This document shows, piece by piece, positions 1 through 10,826 of a DNA stretch of 64,000 bases; position 1 is the stretch's first letter; the number at the start of each line of letters is the position of its first letter. The notes under the pieces are model-generated. The model did no database searches and had not been told where the DNA came from. It worked only from the letters and a program-made list of their open reading frames with translations. The stretch comes from Dacryopinax spathularia (lineage: Eukaryota; Basidiomycota; Dacrymycetes; Dacrymycetales; Dacrymycetaceae), in assembly GCA_037974965.1 (NCBI GenBank), contig JBBPFI010000012.1, positions 124,001 through 188,000 on the forward strand, read 5' to 3'. A program made the position numbers and the translations under genes.

Positions 1-35
1 TACCGCAGGTCCACCTCTCCTCTACCCCGTCCAAT

Positions 36-1716
36 ATGCGTCGCTCGACTTCTTTGTTCTCCAAGGCGGGGATGGGTCTGCTAGGGAGTCGTAGTCCTTC
101 TCTTTCCACGGGGCAGGCGGGTGGTAGTACAAGTATGGGTATGGTTATACCCGGGTCGGGGAGTATAGATCAGCTTCGGCTGCTCTACTCTTCCCCCATT
201 ACCCAGAAGGACCAGAAAGACGACAACAGAGATCCCACTGCTGGGCGGGACGATTCTGCCCCTCAAGCAGCAGAGGAGGAAAGCAAGAGCGGATGGGCAT
301 TCGCGGATTGGTTTCGTAGTGGAAGTGGAAGTGGGTCGGGGAAGGAGAAGGCTGAGAGGGACCAGACGGCGCCTTTGCTTGAGCCGAGGGATAGGGGCAG
401 GGATGGGGAGGATGCGGCTGAGAGGATCCAGCGGAGATGTACGTCCCCCCATCTCCCCATCTCCTCATCCTACTTGCTGACCGTTGCCGTCCATGTTCTT
501 CTTGGTACTGTGATGATGCTTATTGATGATACGCTACAGACAAGACCCCCAAAAACCCGCTCATATTCTGCCACGGCCTCCTAGGGTTCGACGAGCTCTC
601 CCTCCCCCTCCCTCCCCCCCTGTCCACCCTCTCCCTCCCCGCCATCTCCCACTGGCGCGGCATAGCCGACGTCCTCCGCACAAACGGCGTCGAAGTGTAC
701 ATCATGCGTGTGCCCGCCACCTCCGGGATAGAGCAGCGCGCGAGAGTGCTGAGGGAGAAGATTGAGGCGAAGTGCAGGGGGAGACGGGTGCATTTGGTGG
801 GGCATTCGATGGGGGGGCTGGATTGTAGGTATTTGACGAGTCGGTTGGAGTACGAGTTTGAGGTGCTTACGGTGACGACTGTTGTGCGTCCCATCCCCTA
901 CCTTCCGCATTCTCCCTTCTAACCGTGATCCGTGATTGTTTGCTGTTGATTTTGCTTCGTTTCGACTCGCTCGCGCTCGTCCCTCGCCTTGCTTTGCTCG
1001 CTTCGCTCGCACCCGCAGTCCACCCCGCACCGCGGCTCCTCCTTCGCCGACTACTTCGTGCACGAGCTCATCGGCCCCGACCGCCTCCCCGCCGCCCTAA
1101 AGCTAATCGACACCATCCTCCCCTACTCCGACGGGGACGGCACCGCCTTCCAGCAACTGACCACCACGCACATGCGGACGTTCAACGAACAAGTGCCCGA
1201 TAAACCCGGCGTGAGGTATTTCTCTTGGGGGGCGACGTATGAGCCGGGGTTGGTGGACAGCTTTAGGTGGCCGTGGGGGGTGATTTATGCGAAGGAGGGA
1301 CCGAATGATGGGCTTGTTAGTGTTGAGAGCGCCAAGTGGGGGCAGTATGAGGGGACGGTGAGGAACGTTAATCAGTGCGTCCGCTCCCTCCCATTTTACA
1401 ACTTTTCTCCCCTCCTGCCCCATCTTCCCTCTTCCTCTCTGCTTCTCTCCTCTCTGCTCCTCTCTGCTTCTCCCCTCCCCCGACTTCTCCTTTTCTTCCG
1501 GTCTTCCCCCAGTCCTCAGCAGCTGACGCAGTACCTAGTTTGGACCTAATCGGATGGATGAACGCCGCCCGCTACCGATGGGCCGAGTTCGTAGGGAACA
1601 AGATCGAGTATCGGCCCGGTACGTTCTATTTGGGCGTGGCGAGCCGGCTGGCAGAGGTCGAGGAGGAGATGGAGCAGCAGCAGCAACAAGAAGCTCAAGC
1701 GGGCGGGGTAGACTGA
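36..1716 (+). CDS. Lipase of the alpha/beta-hydrolase fold (Tgl2-like triacylglycerol lipase)
   Basis: Modelled as join(36..438, 540..883, 1019..1374, 1539..1716), about 426 aa; all joins keep frame. After a low-complexity N-terminal segment (about 130 aa) exon 2 opens with the strand-loop NPLIFCHGLLGF, which forms the oxyanion region. It then has the nucleophile elbow GHSMGG, and exon 3 begins STPHRGS, typical of Tgl2-type lipases. The acid is probably Asp in GPNDGLVSV. The catalytic His is rebuilt across the last intron (NVNHLDLIGW), which supports that join. A glutamine run lies near the C-terminus. These motifs match fungal lipases acting on tri- and diacylglycerols. The first ATG in view is used; the bases before it could be an intron end, so the true start may lie outside the window. 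Confidence 0.85.
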
Positions 1717-2434
1717 GCGGCGGCCATGATCCATCCGCAAGCTTGAGAGTGGGAGATCTTGTCGTTCATGCAAGTATTGAGTCTCTGTAATTCTTGCAAG
1801 TGTATCATTACCAGCACGTATATACCCTAATATGCCATTCTTTGCCCTCACGCCACCGACCACGCCACGCTTTCAATCATGTAGAAGAACGAGCCCATGC
1901 GAAAAGGCAACAACAAGAAGAACGAAGAATGCGCAAGAAACCTCCACAAGGGACGAAGGCTGATAACTCCGGATCCGTCGGTACATACATAGCAGGGTCT
2001 TTTTCCGCGCCTTTCCGCCGCCCTTTTCGCGTCGCGAGGCCTTCTTTTTGACCTTCGGAGGGGAACGCCACAGACCACTTTATCAATTGCTCGATGTCGT
2101 GATTAGGTCAGACCTCAAGGCCTGCGGTCATTGGCGATGAACACGAAATCAATGCGAAAACTACACGAACTAGGCGACGTGCCCCCGCACCCTAGTGGGG
2201 CTCGCCTCTAACAGCGCTCTCGCCCCGCACGCGGCAGGATTGCTCGGCGGCGACTCTATTGAATCATGCTGCCAGTTCTCGCCACATTCCAACTTTTGCG
2301 TGCAGTTTTGAGGTCCGCTCGTCTGGCGAACCAAGCTCTTGCGTCACTAGTCTTCATCCGCCTCCTCCGGTTCCTCCACCGCCAACGGGTCACAACCTGA
2401 ACTATCTCGAGTTATCCGTTCTCCCATCTTACTT
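1717..2434. other. Intergenic stretch, no gene seen
   Basis: About 0.7 kb between the lipase stop and the first usable ATG of the next gene. It probably holds the lipase 3' UTR and the promoter and 5' UTR of the zinc-finger-like gene. I see no repeat, RNA gene or conserved reading frame. Confidence 0.5.
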
Positions 2435-4227
2435 ATGTGCGCAGCTGCTGCTGATTTTAAGCAAGACTACCAGCGGCGAGCTCACGCTCCTTCGAAGAAC
2501 GCCGCAGACTGGCCCGAGACAGGTGCGTACCGTCTGGCCACAATATTCGCCACAATTCACAAAACAAATTTCGCTAACCATTTCGCAACAGGCTGGACGA
2601 CAGCACCCATCTTCAATCCAGTAGTCCGCTGCCCACTACCCATCGATCCTAATCTGTACGAAGGCTGCGACGATCACCCGCTGCCTCAAGACCGATTGTC
2701 AACGTCTGGCAAGGATCGCTTTGCTCGCTTTCGTCCGAAGCTGACCTCGTCTGCCCCGACCGGTCGACCGTCTTTGGGAAAGAATCTTTCGATGCATCCC
2801 AGATATTACCAGCCTCAGCCGGAAGTACTTCATCTCCTCGAGGAGCAGCATCACCAGCGTGAGTCGACTCCGACCTCTCCATCGACCGAGCCGCATTCGG
2901 AAGAACCAGTGCGTTCGAGGCCACTGTTACAGCAGCAACTTCCGACGGGATCCGAGGCAGCCGAACGCTCGCCCCATCCGAGCGTGAGAAGCTCGGCGGG
3001 GCTCGCTCGAATTAAGTCACCGACATGGCTGAGGGGTTCTCGCCCGGGTATCCCGGCAATTTGCCTCTCTGGATCGACTCACTTCGGGCCGAAGTCAGCT
3101 CCGCCAGGTTCTACGTTCCACGCTCCACAGTACGCTCCGTACAACGCGCATGAGGCCACCCAGCTCTCTTCTCCGGTGCCAAACTCGGACAAGAGCGAAG
3201 AGGAAGCTGAGGCTGACGCGGGTAGAACTCCGATGCATGACAACAGAGAAGACTATGTCCGTGCCCCGCAGATCGGAATGCTCGGCCCTGCCCGGGTTAT
3301 GGGAGGTGGTGTTGCGGTAACACCTCCGACTGACCTGACTAAGACATCAAAGCGATCCCTACGACCTGTGCTTCCTGCAGTTCCCACCTCCTCCAGCTCC
3401 ACCTCAGGCGCAAGTGCTGTGAACTTCAAGGCAACAGGTACGACGTACCCTGCCCTGCCCCCGCGGTGACGTAGTAAACTGATCCACGTCTCTTCCCTAC
3501 AGAAGCTTACATATACAAGTCACTCCCTCTCCCGAAGCCCAAGTCTTCCGCGAGCGTCAGAACCACCGGTATTCAGCGAGAACAGCGCCTCCGATTCTGC
3601 GGTATTTCCCCACCCGGCAACTCCAAACTGACCTGCGCAACACACGCAAAGCACGAGTTCGAGCTCTACCGACACAGGATCGCTCACCTATTGCACGAGA
3701 CGCTCCTGTGCGAACGAGCAGCTCTGACTGGCGAGCCGCTCAATTACGCGGAACTGACATTTGGAGGCTTTCAAGCCAGTTTCTCTCGTTGTCCTCGATG
3801 TTGGAAACGGTTCACGAGACTTGACGCTCTCCTACGGCATCAGACGCAGAAGAAAAAGGCATGCTACGAGCTCTTTGCTGGCCCGGGGCAGCTCTCGCCC
3901 GCACACAGACTAGCGAGGGTGCAACACGAGCTCGAACGCTGCGAGGCGCGCCTTCGTTGGATCGAGACGCCCATCCCGTTACCGAGGACGGGGATCGCGC
4001 TTGTAGAGTACTCTATGGGCATACCGGATACGGCGAAGGATGTGCATGCGGTCGTGCGTGGGATTTGTAGTGTTGAGGAGACGTATGCGGGGAGGTATAG
4101 GATTACGGCTGCGAAGAGGGGGAAGGAGTATCAGGTGCAGCTGCTTGATCATGGAGAGGGCGGAGGTATACCGTTAGGTACGAACCAGGGTGAGGTGGTG
4201 CTGAACAGCGTGGAGCAGAGCAACTGA
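2435..4227 (+). CDS. C2HC zinc-finger-like protein of unknown function
   Basis: Modelled as join(2435..2522, 2592..3437, 3503..4227), about 552 aa. The intron at 2523-2591 has a GTGCGT donor, a GCTAACC branch and an ACAG end; that at 3438-3502 has GTACGA and CTACAG. The first 330 residues are Ser/Pro-rich and look disordered. The C-terminal third is compact and has one zinc-finger-like motif, CPRC followed 13 residues on by His and 8 further on by Cys (around residues 415-440). After it comes a mixed alpha/beta tail. One finger plus a disordered N-terminus suits a DNA- or RNA-binding regulator, but that is inference. The start is uncertain because no conserved N-terminus is recognisable. Confidence 0.6.
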
Positions 4228-4939
4228 GTTGGAGCTTGGCTGTGTCTGGTTCATGGAGGGGGAAAGGTAGAAGAGCTGTTGACAGGATGTAGCAGCTACT
4301 TGGAAGGGGAGAAGAGCTGGTTCACTGCCCATACTAGGATGTAGGAATCACATATAGCTGAGGAAAATGCCGTCCCAACCATGGATGCGCAGGGAGTGGT
4401 TGTGCAGGATGTCTGGGTTACTGCCCGCATGCAGACTAGGCGCATACATTGAGGTGCGGGTGAGAGGGCAGCCCGTGAGTGATTGCGCGAACCTGCTCTG
4501 ATCCAATGCTGAGCGATTCTGTAGGTTTTATGCCCCGTGATCCAGATTGTTACCAAATCTCGGCTTGGGTGCTCGTGTATGCTCCGGAGGGACGTCCATC
4601 AACTCAAGCGCACGCATCGAGCCCCTCTCCACCGAGGAGATTGCCATGCTCTGCCTGCATGCCCCAGGGAGCAAGAACATCATGCAGAAAGTGCAGGCGC
4701 CCCACCGGCTTGTCCTCCTCTCCCACGGGAATGTCCCGCCTGGGGCAAGGGTGCTCGAGCTCAGGCACGGGCAATGGGACATGACTGCCGTCTTTTACTT
4801 TTGGACAAAAACTTGACATAAACTTGACCGTTTCCCTGCCTTTCATTGCAACGCCCCCCTGTGCACCTGAAGTTCCTCGACCCGCATCCTCCAAATCTGC
4901 CATCTTGACATCCTGGTCTGGTGTGTTGACAGAAGCGAT
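4228..4939. other. Intergenic, low-information stretch leading into a retroelement fossil
   Basis: The reading frame at 4547-4816 (+) gives an 89-residue protein-like string (for example EPLSTEEIAMLCLHAPG). I do not recognise it and it has no intron or neighbour support. It may be a remnant of the element at 4940-5345. Confidence 0.35.
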
Positions 4940-5345
4940 GCCCAAACTGTAATCAAATGGAAACTACCTTGCAAAAACATTTCGGAGGTACGCACTTTCC
5001 TGGGGACTGTTGGTATCATGCAAATTTTCATTCGCGATTTTGCCCGTATTGCTCGACCCCTGGAGAACCTCAAACAAAAGGATGTCGAGTTCCATTTCGG
5101 CGATTGCGAATTGAATGGTATGCCAGCTAAAGGCAGCAGCCCTCAAAGCGGAATGCAACCACATTTTGACCCCAATCGATTACAAATGTGGACGTGCAGT
5201 CATCCTCATGGTAGACTCTTTGAATATTGCGGTAGGTTTTGTACTATATCAAGAGGACGAAAAGGGACGGCGGCGTCCAGGTGGATTTGGTTCAGTCGCA
5301 TGGAATGATAGACATCGAAATACTCGCAACCTAAGCTCGAACTGT
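4940..5345 (+). mobile_element. Ty3/Gypsy-like pol fossil (reverse transcriptase end to RNase H), broken
   Basis: Translation around 4955-5345 resembles the end of the reverse transcriptase and start of the RNase H domain of a Ty3/Gypsy LTR retrotransposon: an EVRTFLG-like thumb motif, then FARIARPLENL, then a VDSLNIAVG-like RNase H core followed by a GGFGSVAWN-like motif. Only this internal piece is recognisable; gag, protease and integrase are not visible. It looks old and clearly broken, with several interruptions. It lies 0.5 kb before an LTR-like sequence on the same strand. Confidence 0.6.
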
Positions 5346-5349
5346 ACAG

Positions 5350-5545
5350 GGTGAGGATCGGGTTCATGGCCAGTTGGGACACACCCTGCTCAGGGGCCAT
5401 GAACCGGAACTGGCCGCTCTCGAGCTTGCGCTGCGTCTCACCCATGTTGGATATGAGGCTGGAGAGGGGGCGGTTTAGGAAACGGGGGGCAAGGGAGCAG
5501 ATGGCGGTGCATAGGACGCTGGAGGGAAGAGGGGTTAGCATTTGT
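5350..5545 (-). pseudogene. Fragment similar to a second copy at 6.64-6.83 kb, family unknown
   Basis: The minus-strand translation contains CTAICSLAPRF and then GQFRFMAPEQG. The fragment at 6640-6828 on the same strand has CAAICSLAPHF and GQIRFMLPERG at matching spacing, so the two are diverged copies of one protein segment. I cannot name the family. Their position beside LTR-retrotransposon remnants suggests transposon or captured-gene origin. Confidence 0.4.
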
Positions 5546-5889
5546 TTGATGCTTGTGTGTCAGGGGACGTACCTTTTTCGACCCTAAAGCCTGGACTCCC
5601 GATCATGATCACATGCCTATGGCCACCCAGCAAGAGCTTCTATTGCCTATCTCCACCGATCACCGGTGATAGGACTAATGCCGGTGCCGCCCAGAAGCCT
5701 AGTCAATGGCCAGACGTGCCACCAGTCAGGGACGTGCCGCTTGTGCCATTATTGCCGCCGTCGGCAGGTTGCCACCTTAACCCCACCACCTTTCAAGGGC
5801 TTCCTATCGATTCTAAGTGCCCAGGGACCAGCTACAGGACCCACAGCCATGGGCCCGGGCATACGCACAGGTTTGAGTATGCACTGCCA

Positions 5890-6285
5890 TGACACCACGC
5901 ACTGCCGTGCACTGCCATGGAGTCATCCTGACACACCATGACTGTACTGCTGTGCTATACTCATCCCTTACTCATTCCCTAGTCATTCTGACGTCTTCTG
6001 ACACATTCTGACGCTTTCTGACGCTTTCTGAGGTCTTCCAGAACCTCCCGTAGCAAGGGATAGCCTTTAAGGCTCCCGGGTATAAATATAGAGCCTTTAG
6101 GGCTTCTATCCCCTTAGATCCGGTCTCTGGGGAAATTCCACCATTGTAACTACCTAGGCACTCGATCCAATACACTCTCTGTCATCCCTAAACAACCCCT
6201 TGCACTCTCTCTGGACGCTACCCCGTCTCTCTGTTCACCCGCAGTAGCCTTGTTATTGTGGTGTGCCCTCACATTGTGTTCAACA
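5890..6285 (+). mobile_element. Putative solo LTR
   Basis: About 396 bp running from TGACACCACG to TTCAACA, so with TG...CA ends. It has a promoter-like TATAAATATA near the middle, an initiator-like pyrimidine-rich stretch after it, and short direct repeats of TTCTGACG upstream. No second copy of these ends is seen in the window, so it is either a solo LTR or the edge of a dispersed element. The ends are set by eye. Confidence 0.45.
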
Positions 6286-7354
6286 AGGGTGGCGGTGATA
6301 AGATGAGGCTGCTCTCCAACTCGGGGCTATAGAGCTGCGCTGACAAGCCTGTCCTCGGCCAGCCTGCAACGGCACGTATCAAGGCACGTGATGCGGCGGC
6401 TCTGGATGCTGGGGCAGCCCTCCTATAGAGGTGCTGTAACCAGGCACAGCACGATTTTGCAGGGCAATTTCCTCCCTCTCCGCCTTGGTCTTCACGGTCT
6501 CCCGCAGCATGGAGATCGCCTTTTCTGGCGTGATAAGATTGGTGATGTAACGGAAGTCGATGACCAAAACGAACTGTTCTGGAGTAAAGTCCACCAAGAG
6601 CTTCCATAGAGGCTTGCCCTCCAATTTCGCCCATAAGTCCCAGATCGCGTTCAGGCAGGCGCATGACATGCATTGCAGCATGCCGCGCTCAGGCAACATG
6701 AACCTGATCTGCCCGCCGAGGAAGTCTCGATGTAGTTTGGCAAAATTCGAGGTGATCCTATGCAGCGAACGTCCAGCAAAGTGGGGTGCAAGGCTACAAA
6801 TAGCGGCACACACAACCCTGAGCCTCAATCAGAATAACACTTCGACGGCGTCCAATGCAGAAGTGGCTCATACTCATTGCCTTGGCCATTGTTGAAAGCC
6901 CATCCAGTGCCAACTAGATCAGTGTTAGTGCTAAGATAGTGTCAATACAATCCAGAACAGCCTGAAGTCGACCACACATGTGTACTGCAAGTATGCCTGG
7001 GCATCCTCGCCTGCCAAGTTCATGGCATCCGTGCCAATCCTCTCCAGGCTGGAGGGCCACATGCGCATATACTGTACTCAACCTACGCCGAACATCCTGA
7101 TTATTACATGTTCACAGCATTGCAAACCCGGTTTCTTGCCCCCGTCGAGGCTCCTTTTGAAGTTCGGCGGCAAACCCATGGGATTCTTCTAAGACCGTAG
7201 ACGGAAAGTATGAATAATGTACATGTCCAAGAAACGCAGCTGACTCCCATTGACCCCTGTCCGCCCTCCTCCGCCTACTCGTCGTCATCATCGACGACGA
7301 CGACGCCGTCCAGTCCAATCAGAACGCAGCACGCGAAGAAAGGAAAGCAGCAAC
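6286..7354. other. Decayed repeat DNA and intergenic sequence
   Basis: Holds the minus-strand protein-like fragment at 6379-6828, whose first part matches the fragment at 5350-5545. Its middle part (for example KLLVDFTPEQFVLVIDF) is readable but unknown to me. From 6.9 kb on nothing is recognisable, up to the stop of the bHLH gene. Confidence 0.4.
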
Positions 7355-8689
7355 TCAATACACATACCCCGGCTTATGCCCCTCCCCCCGATAAGCCCCC
7401 TGCTGCCACCTCCCGACCCTCTCCCTCAGCTCCCCCACGTCCCGGACAAGCTGTTCATTCCCCTCACTCAACCACCTCACATACTCCACCGCCCTAAAAA
7501 GCGTCCCCGCCTTCCCCTGCTTCTTGCCCCCACCCCTCGCGCGGCCTTTCTTGCCTTTTACTTGACCGCCGAATATCATTTCCCTCGACATGCCGCTCGT
7601 GCCTTTTAGGGCGGGGTTGGACCCCGGGCCGGCCTCGGGGCCTTCGAGCAGGAGGGAGAGGAGCGCGTAGGATTGACGGATTTGGTTGCGCCGGCGTTGT
7701 TCGGATTGGATGTGGTTCTCGCGTTTCTGGGTATTGGAGAGCAAAGGCCTGGACAGAGAAGGGTTCGACGCTGTGCTGGAGAGCGAGGTCAACGTCGAGA
7801 TGGGCGGCAGCTGGCCAGGTGCAGTCTGCTGAGAGGAGAGGGAAGGTGCGGACTGGCTATGCGACATCGAAGGCGGGGGCGGAGGAGGGGGAAGGTTGTT
7901 GTACCCCGACGGACCTGCCCCAGGGGGAGGAGGAGGGGGAGGAGCTCCCCAAGCAGGATAATGCATCGCGTTCTGCGCTCCGTACTCTTGTCCCGGCAAC
8001 GGGTAGCCAAGGCCGCCTCCTACGCCCGGGTTGGGGTCGAGAGAATCAAAGTTGGCCGAAGTGCCAAAGTTGTCCGCTAGGAAGGACATGAAATGATCTT
8101 GCTCTGTAGAGGACAGCAGTTGGTCTGCAGTTGGAGGAGCAGGGCCAGGACCTGCGGAGGGGGTGATAGGTGAATGATGCGGTTGATGGCCGGCGTGTGG
8201 GGGCGGCGGAGGCGGAGGGTGAGAGGATGATGAGAGCGGGAAATCGGGGAATTGGGAGTAGGACGAGGAGAGGGTGTTCATCTTTTCGTTTTCGTTTGGG
8301 TTTGGAGGTGATTTATTGCGGGCGTTGATGGGGGCGGTGAGGTGGATGGGCTGATAGGGCTGTGGAGCTGTTGATTCTCGTTCGCGGTGGTGGGGCTCGA
8401 CCGTCAGCAGCAAGGGGGGAAAACAAGCAGAGAGAGGGGGGGTTGATATCGTCCTGTCCGATGGTATATCGCTGGCACTATCGAACGACTCAACGTCCAA
8501 GAACGATGCGTTCTCCGAGGGGGGAAGGGGCGGTGAGAAGGGGAAGGGACGGGTGGCGGTGCTTGGGTTCGCGTGAATTCCGGTGGATTGCGGAGGAGGC
8601 GTGATTCTTGTGCTTCTGTGACTTCTGTTCCTCGCAGGTTGCTGATGGGTGGATGAACGATGTTGAATACTCGGCTCTTTTCCCACCAA
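7355..8689 (-). CDS. bHLH transcription factor
   Basis: Single-exon frame of 444 codons. The C-terminal 120 residues hold a basic helix-loop-helix domain: HIQSEQRRRNQIR as basic region and helix 1 start, a long Gly/Lys-rich loop of about 50 residues, and helix 2 around GTLFRAVEYVRWLSE, continuing into a short coiled coil. The basic region has His and Glu-Arg positions consistent with E-box (CANNTG) binding. Upstream are long proline runs and a Ser-rich segment. The ATG at 8281 (MNTLSSSYSQ) is a good alternative start, giving 308 aa; residues before it look like translated 5' UTR. Probably a nuclear regulator; its targets cannot be read from the sequence. Confidence 0.75.
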   Translation of the reverse strand: MVGKEPSIQHRSSTHQQPARNRSHRSTRITPPPQSTGIHANPSTATRPFPFSPPLPPSENASFLDVESFDSASDIPSDRTISTPPLSACFPPLLLTVEPHHRERESTAPQPYQPIHLTAPINARNKSPPNPNENEKMNTLSSSYSQFPDFPLSSSSHPPPPPPPHAGHQPHHSPITPSAGPGPAPPTADQLLSSTEQDHFMSFLADNFGTSANFDSLDPNPGVGGGLGYPLPGQEYGAQNAMHYPAWGAPPPPPPPGAGPSGYNNLPPPPPPPSMSHSQSAPSLSSQQTAPGQLPPISTLTSLSSTASNPSLSRPLLSNTQKRENHIQSEQRRRNQIRQSYALLSLLLEGPEAGPGSNPALKGTSGMSREMIFGGQVKGKKGRARGGGKKQGKAGTLFRAVEYVRWLSEGNEQLVRDVGELRERVGRWQQGAYRGEGHKPGYVY

Positions 8690-8855
8690 TAAACATCCAG
8701 AAATAACGTCATATTGTCCTTAACCCAGAACGTCCTCATCTGTGAACAGCCGATTCCCGAGTTCTCCAGCTATATGGACAGTGGATCACCGTCACGCCCA
8801 GAAATTCAGGCAGTTTCTGCTCCTGCTGTAGTGCCGTCCACTCTGATGAGGCGCC

Positions 8856-10153
8856 TTACTGAGCTCCCTCACCCGCCTCAAACGCCCTAATCTGCTCCTC
8901 CAACCAATCCCACAGCCTCCTCCCCGCCGCTTCATCCATCGTATCAGGCCTCGGGACGCCCTTCCTCGCCCAAGGGATAAAGTACTACACCCCACCACCC
9001 TCAGCATCAGCCACCTCACCCTTCATCACACGCAAGCCAGAGGTAGAGGAAAGACGCACCGTCCCGCCCATCTGGGCCGCTTCGGGCGCCGTACCCGCAT
9101 ATAGCTGCGTGACCGCCCCAAGCGGGTCAGCGGGGTACTGGAACCAGGAGGTGATCCATTTAATAACAGCTCCGATGTTCCTATCGATCTCCGAGCTAAT
9201 AATTCCTACCACATCACGCATCAGCCTCTCCTCCTCTTCTTCCCACATCCTCCTCATGAGAAAAGGTGTACCCACCTGGGTTCAAAGACGTAGAAACGAC
9301 CCCATTCCCCCCCTCCCGCCTATCCAGCTCAAGAGCATAAACAAGATCGCCCCACTTACTCTGAAAGTACGCTGGAAAGGGCTTCAGCTTCTCGGTTCTG
9401 GCTGGCCCGGCGGTTAGGGTCGAGTAGTCGATCCCGCCTTGGAGGGCGTTCATGTGTCCTTGGGAGCTGGTGGTGACGACGCGGGAGTGGCCGGCTTGGT
9501 GGGCGGTTTGGCGGAGGAGGGGGAGGAGCAGGTGGGTTAGGTAGGCGTGGCCTGATAACGAGGTTAGCATCCACGCAGGCAGCCACAGAATAGATGGAGA
9601 TAGGGTGGGAAAAGAGGAGGGAGAAGAGATGAGGCGGAAGACAGAGCATACCAAGCACATTAACCCCAAAAACCAAATCATACCCCTGCCGGGTAACCTC
9701 CTCAATCCCATTCCCCGCACACCCAGCATTATTAAACAACACGTCCAGCCTCTGCTCCCTGCTCAAGAACTCTCTCGCGGCGGCACGGACGGAAGCGAGG
9801 TCTGATAGGTCGAGCGGGATGTAGTGGGCTTGTTTTTGGGTCGTGGATTGGAGGGATTGGATGGCGGAGTGGGCTTTGGACTCGGAGGGGGAGCGGGAGA
9901 GGATGTAGACTTTGCAGTTCTTGAAGAGCAGATACTGTGGGACGGGTCAGTTAAATCTTCCGTTTTTCGTCTTGAATCCACGTGGGAGAAAGGGAATATG
10001 CAGCGAGAGAGGAGGGAGACGAACCTTGCACGTCACGTACCCAATCCCCGCGTTCCCGCCAGTGACAATAGCGACTTTGCCCGTCATGTCCGGCATATTC
10101 TCCGGCAGCCAATGCGGCTTAGGAGGGAAGACCTCCGAGTATGCTTGACCCAT
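8856..10153 (-). CDS. Short-chain dehydrogenase/reductase (paralogue 1)
   Basis: Modelled as complement(join(8856..8984, 9060..9180, 9272..9551, 9652..9934, 10025..10153)), 313 aa. It has the Rossmann motif TGGNAGIG (residues 35-42), NNAG at the end of strand 4, and the catalytic YxxxK as YFQSK, followed by STSLNPGG after the active site. This is the classical NAD(P)H-dependent SDR layout and is close to the WW-oxidoreductase/retinol-dehydrogenase-like fungal group; the substrate cannot be told. The C-terminal motif YFIPWAR is shared with the paralogue at 16897-18221. The third intron was placed to keep frame and could differ by a few bases. An alternative start lies 15 nt upstream. Confidence 0.88.
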
Positions 10154-10826
10154 CTCGCCTTTGCCCAAGAATACGTCTGCTAAGCTGAGGAGCGAATCTA
10201 AGTAGACAAGAAAGGATGCGAGCCGCCGAGCCCGAGTCGGGAGATTAATGGGGAGTTGAGTTTAAGTACTCCCAGACTGGTTCAAGAAACTGATAACAAG
10301 GCAAAGAGTGCGTTCAACGCCGCAGCCCCGTGCAGAACGGCGCCTTGAACATCGCAGCATGCCAGTGACGGGGGACTCAGCTGAGTCGCGCTGCTCGCAG
10401 CGGACCCGGGCGACGATCATGGTGACACTCGGGCTCACGAAGCACACATCCACGCCGTCCCCACGTCTTCCGAGTCACACACGCCAAACTTCAACCTCCT
10501 CAGTATGGTGCAATGGGTCCGAGAAAGTAGACAGAGAAGCATCCCATAGATAACCCACAGTCGCGCCCGTTGATTGTCGCGAAGCGGAAGAGAGACGTGA
10601 TCGGTAGATTGCGGAGATCGGGGGGAGACCCCTAGTACGGCATCGACCCCGGCTTAACCCTATGGAACCCCCGAAGACCCCGGGCCAGACCCTGCTTACG
10701 CGCTGTTGACCAATCGCGCAGTCCCGTTTTTCGTCCGACCATAAACTGCGAACAGACTCGAAAGAAAGCATTTCCATTTCATGATGTACGGTAGTTGCCT
10801 ACACGGAGAAGAGCAGTGTTATTGCG
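10154..10826. other. Intergenic stretch, no gene seen
   Basis: About 0.67 kb between the 5' end of the dehydrogenase gene and the 3' end of the pectinase gene, both on the minus strand. No frame, repeat or RNA gene is supported. Confidence 0.5.

Noticed and set aside
4547-4816. A small gene upstream of the retroelement fossil
   Set aside because: The frame reads like protein, but it has no recognisable family, neighbour or intron; kept only as a remark.
7355-8689. Plus-strand frames over the bHLH gene
   Set aside because: Products of the proline-codon-rich minus strand; no conserved feature.
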